Assembly (NCBI GenBank): GCA_002793195.1
Contig: PFPT01000012.1
Location: forward strand, 25,157-89,156
Length of the DNA stretch: 64,000 nucleotides
Reading direction: 5' to 3'
Source: Gammaproteobacteria bacterium CG_4_10_14_0_2_um_filter_38_22
GTDB lineage: Bacteria; Pseudomonadota; Gammaproteobacteria; Coxiellales; Coxiellaceae
How positions within the stretch are numbered: the first letter of the stretch is position 1; each line of letters starts with the position of its first letter. The notes beneath the pieces are model-generated. The model was not told the origin of the DNA, did no database searches, and saw only the letters and a program-made list of their open reading frames with translations. Shown piece after piece: positions 36,968 through 44,560 of the stretch. Made by a program: the position numbers and the translations under genes.

Positions 36968-36989
36968 AAAATGCTCATCTATTAAAGTT

Positions 36990-38225
36990 TTATTGACATA
37001 ACATTTGATTGCTTTGCAAAAAATGCGCACTGATTTTAATATAAATATCATCTACTAAAATAGGGCGATGTTTTTTTTGAACAGACCAATAAACAGCTTG
37101 TGCTTCTTTTTGAAAATCCGTTTCCTGCCATGTACCATTAACACGGGCTTCCATTTCAATAACGGCTTCTAATAGCTCATCTTCATTATTGTCAAGCAAC
37201 ACCAAATCGCGCTTAGCAAGCTCCGCTAATATCTCTTTTGATGAGAATGAAGCGAAAATCTGATTGGTTTTGCTTAACGTTAAAATTGCATCTGTTTTTA
37301 TATTTTTAATTCGCTTTGGAAGCAATAAATAACAGGGATACCACATTAACGTTTCGCCAAACGCAGGCGATATATTTGTTAATAACACAGGTTTTCTGAA
37401 AATTTGCGAAACACAATCTAACCCGGTGCACGTTGAAATACAAAAAACGCAATGTGCAGGCAAATAGATATCCATAAAATCAGATCGTAATAGATGGTTT
37501 GCATAATCGATAACACGAGGGTGATCTACATCAAATTGCTTATCAACATATTTTCCCATTCTTAATACATAATATCCTTTATTAGCCAGGTATAATGCGG
37601 CCTTTTTATAAGATAGGATATCTGCATTACGGTGATCGTGATATCGCCAATCTGTTTTTGGATATTGTTTGTTCAAATAAGCAGAATCTCTGACAACCAA
37701 GCATATTATTTTTTTTTCATTATCAATACCCATTTGTTTCATGATTTTTCTTGCTGTCAATATTTCTATCTCAGTAAAAAACAAATGCGGTTTTTCAATT
37801 TTTTTCAAAAAAGCAGTTTTATCTATTGTTCCTGTATCACAGGATTCATATTTTTTTTTAATCTCATCATTACGATACGATTTTCCACAAAAAAATGATA
37901 AAAGTTGATCCACTTGAATAGCCAATCTTGGAAAAGGAAATAGTGGGATAACCCGTTTCCACATTTTATATAACTGTCTATTGCAAGGCTTCGACATATT
38001 GTAAAAAATAGTTATTTTTTTACGCTTGGTTTTGCACAAATCAAGCGCGCAAAGCATCAATTCTGTAGTCAATGCATAATGACCAATACGAGAAGACTGA
38101 AGACCCATAATACGTATTCTAAAAAATGGGTAGAGTAGGATTAATGGCAATGCAACAAAAAAAGAAACGACATAAAATAATCTTCGAAACAATGCCATTG
38201 AAATTTTTTTTACCGTTAGGCGCAT
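36990..38225 (-). CDS. TIGR04372-type putative glycosyltransferase (copy 3 of 3)
   Basis: 411 residues. SSRIGHYALTTELMLCAL, VRDSAYLNKQ, GYYVLRMGKYVDKQF, IDYANHLLRSDFMDIYL and STCTGLDCVSQIFRKPVL are nearly identical to those of copy 1 at 19770; even the C-terminal DIYIKI is shared. A hydrophobic segment lies at ~12-35. Placed among decorating enzymes 16 kb from copy 1. Similar copies in one locus probably add similar sugars to different positions, or one is a recent duplicate. Overlaps the aminotransferase gene by 10 bases. Confidence 0.75.
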   Translation of the reverse strand: MRLTVKKISMALFRRLFYVVSFFVALPLILLYPFFRIRIMGLQSSRIGHYALTTELMLCALDLCKTKRKKITIFYNMSKPCNRQLYKMWKRVIPLFPFPRLAIQVDQLLSFFCGKSYRNDEIKKKYESCDTGTIDKTAFLKKIEKPHLFFTEIEILTARKIMKQMGIDNEKKIICLVVRDSAYLNKQYPKTDWRYHDHRNADILSYKKAALYLANKGYYVLRMGKYVDKQFDVDHPRVIDYANHLLRSDFMDIYLPAHCVFCISTCTGLDCVSQIFRKPVLLTNISPAFGETLMWYPCYLLLPKRIKNIKTDAILTLSKTNQIFASFSSKEILAELAKRDLVLLDNNEDELLEAVIEMEARVNGTWQETDFQKEAQAVYWSVQKKHRPILVDDIYIKISAHFLQSNQMLCQ

Positions 38226-39337
38226 ATAAAAAATTCTTTTATCTTTGAAATCACATAATCAATTTGTTCATCTGATAATTCAGGATAAATAGGCAGGCTC
38301 AACATTTGCTTAGCCAACTGTTCTGCCACTGGAAAATCACCTGCTTTATAATTCAAGTTTTTTGCTGCCGGCTGCCTATGCAACGGAATAGGATAATGAA
38401 TACGCGTATCAATGCCATTTTCTTTTAAGAAAAACGCTAAAGCATCGCGCTTATCAGTCAATATCACGAAATTATGATAAACAGAAAATAATTTGCTAGA
38501 ATCAATCGGCACTGCAACAATATTTTTTAAAGCGGCTTGATAACGCATCGCGTTACTTCGGCGACGCGCATTCCATTCATCAATATGATTTAACCCTAAT
38601 AAAACCATTTTTGCTTGAATGCTATCTAAACGTGAATTTAATCCCCAGATTTCACATGTGTCACGATTCTTTAGACCATGATTACGTAATAATTTTATTT
38701 TTTCATAATGGGCTTCATTTTTTGTAGCAATAATACCGCCATCACCATAAGCATGCAGATTTTTAAGTGGGTGCAAACTAAAACAACCAAAATCGCCTAT
38801 TGTGCCTGTTTTTTCTCCATCGATCATTGCGCCAATTGATTGCGCTGCATCTTCAATCACAAATAAATTATTTTTCTTGGCTATTTTCATAATGACATCC
38901 ATATCAGCAGGACGTCCGGTTAAATGAACAGGCATTAATGCTTTTGTTCTTTTTGTAATGCATTTTTCTATTTTAGTGACATCAATATTCAAATCCTGAC
39001 TGACATCACAAAAAACAGGTTTAGCACCTACTGCAATAACAGCACCTGCTGATGCTATAAAAGAATTAACAGGAACAATGACTTCATCACCAGGGCCAAT
39101 ATCCAATATTTTTAATGCTAAAATAATAGCATCAGTACCATTCGCTAATGTTAATACATAAGGGCAATTTAAATAAGCTGCTAATTTTTTTTCTAATTCT
39201 ATAACCCATTCACCTAAAATATAAACACCTGAAGCCAGCACATTATCTACTGCAGATAAAATTTCATCGCGCTGTAATAAATAACGCTTTTGAAAATTAA
39301 CAAAGGGCACCATTAATTCAAGTTCGGTTGTTGTCAT
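38216..39337 (-). CDS. DegT/DnrJ/EryC1/StrS sugar aminotransferase (tandem copy A)
   Basis: 373 residues. VPFVNFQKRY at the start, LANGTDAIILAL, VIEDAAQSIGAM and the PLP lysine in FSLHPLKNLHAYGDGG, followed by RNHGLKNRD and NSRLDSIQA. It would transfer an amino group to a keto-sugar, usually at C3 or C4. It overlaps the next copy by 4 bases. Together with copy B it may supply the amine for PseB-derived or other 4-keto sugars. Regiochemistry inferred from neither residue. Confidence 0.83.
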   Translation of the reverse strand: MTTTELELMVPFVNFQKRYLLQRDEILSAVDNVLASGVYILGEWVIELEKKLAAYLNCPYVLTLANGTDAIILALKILDIGPGDEVIVPVNSFIASAGAVIAVGAKPVFCDVSQDLNIDVTKIEKCITKRTKALMPVHLTGRPADMDVIMKIAKKNNLFVIEDAAQSIGAMIDGEKTGTIGDFGCFSLHPLKNLHAYGDGGIIATKNEAHYEKIKLLRNHGLKNRDTCEIWGLNSRLDSIQAKMVLLGLNHIDEWNARRRSNAMRYQAALKNIVAVPIDSSKLFSVYHNFVILTDKRDALAFFLKENGIDTRIHYPIPLHRQPAAKNLNYKAGDFPVAEQLAKQMLSLPIYPELSDEQIDYVISKIKEFFICA

Positions 39338-40479
39338 GCGTAAAACTCTTTTATTAACTTAATCATATAATCCAGATTTTCTTTTGAAATAAATTCATGT
39401 ACCGGCAAAGACAATGTTTGCTGACAAATAATTTCTGTTTTTGGAAAATCTCCTTTTTGATAACCATAAGCTTTCGCAGCCGGTTGCAAATGCATTGGAA
39501 TAGGATAGTGAATTTTTGCATCTACTCCATTTTCAATTAAATATTTTTTTAAATTATCTCGGTTTTTACAACGTATCGAATACAAATGATAGACTTGTTT
39601 AATATCATGATCTCTTTTTGGAATTGTTATTTCAGAAACCGTTTTCAATGCCTTATCTAAATACGTTGCATTTTCTATGCGTGATGCAGTGATATGATCT
39701 ATTTTTGATAAGAGATGATCCGCAACAACCGCCTGGATTGTATCCAATCGTGAATTATAAGAAAATAAAACACATTCATCGCGACCTTTTAAACCATGGT
39801 TACGCATTAATCGCAGTTGATTGGCCACCTCATCTGAGTCAGTTGTAATGATGCCACCATCACCCCAGACATTTAAATTTTTAAGTGGATGAAAACTAAA
39901 ACAACCGACATCACCACATGTGCCTGCAAATTTATTTTTATAAGTCGCTTGAATGGCATGACAAGCATCTTCAATAACCAGTAAATTATGTTTTTTTGCA
40001 ATCACATTAATCGCATCCATATCACATGGTTTTCCAGCCCAGTGCACTGGCAGAATCGCTTTGGTTTTTGAGGTAATTTTTGATTCAATCTGGTTAGGAT
40101 CAATATTATAGTCATTCAAAATATCAACAAAAACAGGTTTTGCTCCAGCAGTTACAATGGCGCCGATAGTGGCATAAAAAGTAAAAGGGGTTGTAATCAC
40201 TTCATCACCCTCTTTAATACCCAACACTTTTAGACTTAAAAACAAGGCATCTGTGCCACTACCAACACCAATGGCATGTTTTACATTTAGCAATTTCTGA
40301 AATTTCTTTTCAAAATCATCAACCGATTTTCCTAATGTAAAATCATTATTCGAAACAACGCTTTTTATTTTTTTCAAAATAACATCACAATCCGAAAACT
40401 GTTGTGACAAATAATTGTGATTAATTTTAAGTTCACTGTCTTCTTTATATTGCTTTGGTAAAAAATTAACTACATCCAT
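39334..40479 (-). CDS. DegT/DnrJ/EryC1/StrS sugar aminotransferase (tandem copy B)
   Basis: 381 residues, about half identical by eye to copy A: GSGTDALFLSLKVL, VIEDACHAIQAT, FSFHPLKNLNVWGDGG (PLP Lys), RNHGLKGRDE and NSRLDTIQA. Close to the FdtB/QdtB or WlaRG type of 3-aminotransferase in general pattern, but that is not firm. Follows a PhyH-like oxygenase gene by 14 bases. Two adjacent copies that have diverged in the substrate-pocket residues suggest a doubly aminated sugar or two products. Confidence 0.83.
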   Translation of the reverse strand: MDVVNFLPKQYKEDSELKINHNYLSQQFSDCDVILKKIKSVVSNNDFTLGKSVDDFEKKFQKLLNVKHAIGVGSGTDALFLSLKVLGIKEGDEVITTPFTFYATIGAIVTAGAKPVFVDILNDYNIDPNQIESKITSKTKAILPVHWAGKPCDMDAINVIAKKHNLLVIEDACHAIQATYKNKFAGTCGDVGCFSFHPLKNLNVWGDGGIITTDSDEVANQLRLMRNHGLKGRDECVLFSYNSRLDTIQAVVADHLLSKIDHITASRIENATYLDKALKTVSEITIPKRDHDIKQVYHLYSIRCKNRDNLKKYLIENGVDAKIHYPIPMHLQPAAKAYGYQKGDFPKTEIICQQTLSLPVHEFISKENLDYMIKLIKEFYA

Positions 40480-40493
40480 AACCTATTCCATTT

Positions 40494-41249
40494 TTATTTT
40501 TTAACGAAAATCATAAATTCCATACTGACTCTAGTATATTGACCTGTATTAATAGCACCGGCATGCAGCAATTGATCATGAAATAAAACAGCATTACCCG
40601 GATTGGTATTGATCAATACTGATGGCAAGCACATTGGGTCTTCATCAATTTGTGGCTTAACAAAACCATGACGAAATTCTCCATGATAACGCCATGCTTT
40701 TTTTTGTGAATCTGGCACTACTTTTAATCCGTTAAAACCAGGCTCACAACAAAGTGCCACCCATACTTTAATGGCTTTTTTATTTTCAGGTGGTTTAACC
40801 CCATGCCCTAATTCAGCAAACCAAGCATCCGCATGAAATGGGCCAACATCGGATGGTTGATTCGGTCGCACAAGACGCCAATCTATTTCTTCATACCCAA
40901 TATTTTCTTCATCAACAATTTCAATTTCGCCATATACTGCTTCTATTTTTTTGATCAGTGACATATTTCTTATTTTTTTAACTGATTCAGTCGACAAAAT
41001 TCTCGCATTTTTTGACCAAGTTGATGCATGATCCAAAAGATGTGAATGCTCATGATAACGTGTTATACCTATGTCAGAAAAACGCTGCCAATAATCCGGC
41101 GCTGTTTTTTTTAAACGTGCCAACCACTGCTCACTAATCATCGCTAATATTTGCATTAACTCATCTTGCTGAAAAGAAAACTCCGTATAATAGCCACATC
41201 CATTTTCGAGTGTATTGTCAATTTCTGAGGTAGCAAAACAAGTTGTCAT
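40494..41249 (-). CDS. PhyH-like Fe(II)/2-oxoglutarate oxygenase (paralogue of the one at 43811)
   Basis: 251 residues. HxD ligand pair in GPFHADAWF (~140) and a distal His region FHDQLLHAGAINTGQYTR with Arg for 2-oxoglutarate. WRLVRPNQPSDVGP and KVWVALCCEPG precede it and are shared with the paralogue at 43811. Size and fold match small sugar- or antibiotic-tailoring PhyH enzymes. Substrate unknown; lies between epimerase and aminotransferase genes. Confidence 0.72.
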   Translation of the reverse strand: MTTCFATSEIDNTLENGCGYYTEFSFQQDELMQILAMISEQWLARLKKTAPDYWQRFSDIGITRYHEHSHLLDHASTWSKNARILSTESVKKIRNMSLIKKIEAVYGEIEIVDEENIGYEEIDWRLVRPNQPSDVGPFHADAWFAELGHGVKPPENKKAIKVWVALCCEPGFNGLKVVPDSQKKAWRYHGEFRHGFVKPQIDEDPMCLPSVLINTNPGNAVLFHDQLLHAGAINTGQYTRVSMEFMIFVKK

Positions 41250-41264
41250 TATTTTTCCTTAATT

Positions 41265-42251
41265 TTAAACCTGATGAACATACTCCAAGGACAATTTTTT
41301 AATTTTTGCAGTATGTGCCTGTAACCAATAAATTGTATTTTGAATACCTTGATCCAAAGCAACACTGGGTTTCCAAGATAGCTCTTTTTCTGCTTTATCT
41401 GTTTTCATGCTATACAATGCGTCTTTTCCAGGTCTATCTGAAGTGATCTCTACAAAAGAATTGAAATCTACTTGCATAGTGTCACAAATTTTTTCAACCA
41501 GATTTTTAATTGAAATCACATCACCTGTAGAAAAATGATAAGTCTCACCGCAGCGTCCCTTTTGTATTGCACAATCGATGGCAGATGCAACATCATCACC
41601 ATAAATAAAGGCGCGCTCTGATTTTCCACCACCATGTAATTGTAGTTTTTTTCCTAATAAACAATATAAAATGGTGCGCGGTATAATACGATAGAGCTGT
41701 TGATGTGGACCATAAAAATTGGCAAAACGGGTTAAAATAACGGGGAATTGGTATTGCTCATGAAATGCTTTTAAGCTCATATCAATAGCCGCATGAGAAA
41801 CAGCATAAGGCGTAGATGGATTAAATATTTGAGTTTCATCTACAGCATGATCTGTATTGCCATAGACTTCTGGAGTTGAAACCCGCACATATTTTTCTAG
41901 AAAATCACACTGTCTAAGATAATTATGCAAACGTACTTTAGCAACAAAATTAGTTTGATACCATTGCTCTGGACTTTTCCAACTTTCCGCAACCATGCCT
42001 TGTCCGGCAAAATCAACAATAAACTGTGGTTTTTCACGATTGATCAAAGCAACCAATTCATGGAAATGTTTATTAATATCGTACTGATAAAAAGTAAATA
42101 GTTTAATATTTTTATTATTGGCATAAGCCAATAAAAATGGACTTGGTTCTGGAGAACGACTCACGCCAATCACAGCATGCGCTTGTAACAATAAATAATT
42201 AGTCAGCGATGCACCTGCAAATGAATTACTACCTAAAATTAAGTATTTCAA
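41265..42251 (-). CDS. NAD-dependent nucleotide-sugar epimerase/dehydratase with altered active site (YxxxH)
   Basis: 328 residues of the GDP-mannose/dTDP-glucose dehydratase group: LILGSNSFAGASL replaces the usual GxxGxxG start, STPEVYGN strand and RFANFYGPHQQLYRIIP. The catalytic motif reads YAVSH, so Lys of YxxxK is His. TSDRPGKDALYSMKTDKAEKEL is otherwise normal. Activity may be altered or lost, or another residue may replace the Lys. It overlaps its neighbour's start by 4 bases. Confidence 0.78.
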   Translation of the reverse strand: MKYLILGSNSFAGASLTNYLLLQAHAVIGVSRSPEPSPFLLAYANNKNIKLFTFYQYDINKHFHELVALINREKPQFIVDFAGQGMVAESWKSPEQWYQTNFVAKVRLHNYLRQCDFLEKYVRVSTPEVYGNTDHAVDETQIFNPSTPYAVSHAAIDMSLKAFHEQYQFPVILTRFANFYGPHQQLYRIIPRTILYCLLGKKLQLHGGGKSERAFIYGDDVASAIDCAIQKGRCGETYHFSTGDVISIKNLVEKICDTMQVDFNSFVEITSDRPGKDALYSMKTDKAEKELSWKPSVALDQGIQNTIYWLQAHTAKIKKLSLEYVHQV

Positions 42252-43189
42252 ATACCCACACCTAAATTTTTCATCATTTTTAAATTATAAAAAGCATCTT
42301 CATTTTTTAATTTTTTTTGATTAAATTGCGCTACCACTTCTTGAATGGCATCTCGCACTGTTTTTTTTGATTTAAATCCTGTCTGCAATAATTTATCAGA
42401 ACATAAACGATAACACCGTGGATCATTAGACGGCGTAATTTTGATTTCCGCTTTTACATATTGTTGTACTAATTGCGCAATCGATAAAATAGATAAATTT
42501 TCAAACCCGGCATTATAAATACCTTGAACAGCTTTGTTTTCTACTAAAAATAAATACAAATCCGTAATATCATCAATATGGATATTAGGCCGTACTTGAT
42601 CTCCACCAAATACAGTCATCACGCCATTATTTAGCGCCTGCATGGTCATCATGTTCACAGAAACATCTAATCGCATACGCGGTGAATAACCACATACAGT
42701 TGCCGGACGTACAATTTGCACAATCAAATTATCTGCATAACTCAACAAAACACGTTCTGCCACCATTTTTGTTTTGTTATATTCAGTAATGGGATTAAGT
42801 GGTAAATTTTCCGTAACAGCCGGCGCATCATTCACACCATAAACACTGCCAGATGACGCATAAATAAATTGCTTTACATGACACGCTATTGCCATTTCAG
42901 CCAACCGCATCGTGGCAAGCGGCCCAATTTCCCAGCTCAACTTTGGATTTAAATCAGAGCAAGGGTCATTTGCAACAGAAGCCAAATGAATAATCACATC
43001 AACCTGATCAAACCAACTTTTTTCAGGTTCGCGGATATCCGCTTTTAATACCGTTAAATTTTTATGTGGCAACAAATAATTTCCAAACCACTGCGTATCA
43101 ACGACAACAACTTCGTAAGACTTTTCAAGCAGCTTTGGAACTAATATTGTCCCTTTGTAACCACAACCCCCTGTCACTAAAATTTTCAT
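42248..43189 (-). CDS. NAD-dependent nucleotide-sugar epimerase
   Basis: 313 residues: ILVTGGCGYKGTILVPKLL, IHLASVANDPC, SSGSVYG with YNKTK (intact YxxxK) and VRPATVCGYSPRMRLD. The RMRLDVSVN motif and DDPRCYR-like ending are seen in epimerases from heptose and deoxysugar loci. Works on a nucleotide sugar in the cytoplasm. Next to the GmhA-like isomerase (overlap 4), which hints at a heptose-modifying role; this is inference. Confidence 0.8.
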   Translation of the reverse strand: MKILVTGGCGYKGTILVPKLLEKSYEVVVVDTQWFGNYLLPHKNLTVLKADIREPEKSWFDQVDVIIHLASVANDPCSDLNPKLSWEIGPLATMRLAEMAIACHVKQFIYASSGSVYGVNDAPAVTENLPLNPITEYNKTKMVAERVLLSYADNLIVQIVRPATVCGYSPRMRLDVSVNMMTMQALNNGVMTVFGGDQVRPNIHIDDITDLYLFLVENKAVQGIYNAGFENLSILSIAQLVQQYVKAEIKITPSNDPRCYRLCSDKLLQTGFKSKKTVRDAIQEVVAQFNQKKLKNEDAFYNLKMMKNLGVGI

Positions 43190-43797
43190 ATTCTTTCCTC
43201 AACAAAACACGCTTTTAAACAATCCGTCAAATAGTGCAACATAAATGCATGGCCAATTTCTACTTGTCCATAATCTTTTGAATTTAACCATAGATTATAA
43301 TGACCTATTTGGCGTAACAAATTATTATCTGAAAAACCAGACAACGTAATTACTTTTGCACCATTCTTTTTAGCTATATTCACAGCATTAATAATATTTT
43401 CTGAATTACCTGAACTACTGATGGCAATCAACACATCTTTTTTAGAAATAAAGCGCATTAATTGTCTCGCATAAACATGCTCATAACCATAATCATTCGA
43501 CAAACAAGTTGTAACAGCAGGATCCAACATAGCGGTTGCTTTCATTCTAGCCATGTTTAAAAAATCAATCACAGCATGGCTTGCAATCGCAGCACTACCG
43601 CCGTTGCCAACAAGAAACACCGTGCTATTTTCTTCACGACATTGTGTTAATACTTCTAAAATACACGCCATTCCTGCTTCAATGCGCATAGCCGTATGCG
43701 ATGCTGTTGTAATTTGAGTATTTAATAACACATTCGAAAAAAGAGAAATACTCATACCCAATGTACTTTTTTTCTCTGCTATTTCAATACAATCCAT
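43186..43797 (-). CDS. SIS-domain sugar isomerase, GmhA-like
   Basis: 203 residues. FLVGNGGSAAIASHAVIDFLN and SSSGNSENIINAV are the phosphosugar-binding loops; CLSNDYGYEHVYARQL and the C-terminal VEIGHAFMLHYLTDCL match phosphoheptose isomerase (GmhA), with the metal or catalytic His/Glu pattern kept. It would convert sedoheptulose 7-phosphate to heptose 7-phosphate. Partner enzyme may be the kinase-nucleotidyltransferase at 18167. Start ATG 43797; 13 bases after the PhyH gene stop. Confidence 0.82.
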   Translation of the reverse strand: MDCIEIAEKKSTLGMSISLFSNVLLNTQITTASHTAMRIEAGMACILEVLTQCREENSTVFLVGNGGSAAIASHAVIDFLNMARMKATAMLDPAVTTCLSNDYGYEHVYARQLMRFISKKDVLIAISSSGNSENIINAVNIAKKNGAKVITLSGFSDNNLLRQIGHYNLWLNSKDYGQVEIGHAFMLHYLTDCLKACFVEERI

Positions 43798-43810
43798 GTT
43801 CTTTTATCCT

Positions 43811-44560
43811 TTAATGATTTTTTACAAACATTGTAAATTCCAAACTCACTCGTGTACACATACCTCGATTAATCACGCCACCATGCAACAATCGATCATG
43901 AAATACAATTGCATCACCTGAATTGGTATGAAGCAATTGCACTGGTAAGGTTGCTTCATCTTCATCAATTTGTGGCTTTGAAAATCCATCTCGATATTCT
44001 CCATGATATTTCCAATTTCTTTTTTGAGAATTTGGCACAACTCGCAGTCCATTCAAACCTGGCTCACAATAAAGCGCTACCCATACTTTCACACGCTTGA
44101 CACCGCTTGGCGTAGCACCGTGATCTAACTCCCAAAACCAAGCATCAGCATGCAATGGCCCAACATCAGCAGGCTGATTTGGACGAACCAATCTCCAATA
44201 GATTTCTTCTCTTCCTACTTTTTCTTCATCTGATATTTCAAAATGACCATACACATCTTCTAATGAAGCTATGAGCGAAGTTGATCGAATATAATCAATT
44301 GCTTCTTTGGGTAAAATACGATTTATTTTTGGCCAAGCTGATGCGTGATCAATTAAATGTGATAACTCATGATAATGCGTGATTGCTAGGTTAGAAAATT
44401 TTTCCAGATTTTCTGGAGAATGTAACTTTATGTTTTCTAACCACTGATTTCTAACCCAGGTTTGCACGCAAGCCAATTCGTTTTCTTGAAAGAAAAATCC
44501 CAAATAATAACCTCGATCTTTTTCTAACCTATCGATCACATTGATATCTAGTTTATTCAT
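43811..44560 (-). CDS. PhyH-like Fe(II)/2-oxoglutarate oxygenase (paralogue of the one at 40494)
   Basis: 249 residues from ATG 44560 (AGG eight bases upstream; ATG 44566 is alternative). GPLHADAWF gives the HxD pair; VFHDRLLHGGVINRGMCTR gives distal His and Arg. RLVRPNQPADVGP, KVWVALYCEPGLNGLRVVP and YHGEYRDGF repeat the sequence of the other copy almost residue by residue, so the pair arose by duplication. Overlaps the ABC transporter stop by 8 bases. Confidence 0.72.
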   Translation of the reverse strand: MNKLDINVIDRLEKDRGYYLGFFFQENELACVQTWVRNQWLENIKLHSPENLEKFSNLAITHYHELSHLIDHASAWPKINRILPKEAIDYIRSTSLIASLEDVYGHFEISDEEKVGREEIYWRLVRPNQPADVGPLHADAWFWELDHGATPSGVKRVKVWVALYCEPGLNGLRVVPNSQKRNWKYHGEYRDGFSKPQIDEDEATLPVQLLHTNSGDAIVFHDRLLHGGVINRGMCTRVSLEFTMFVKNH

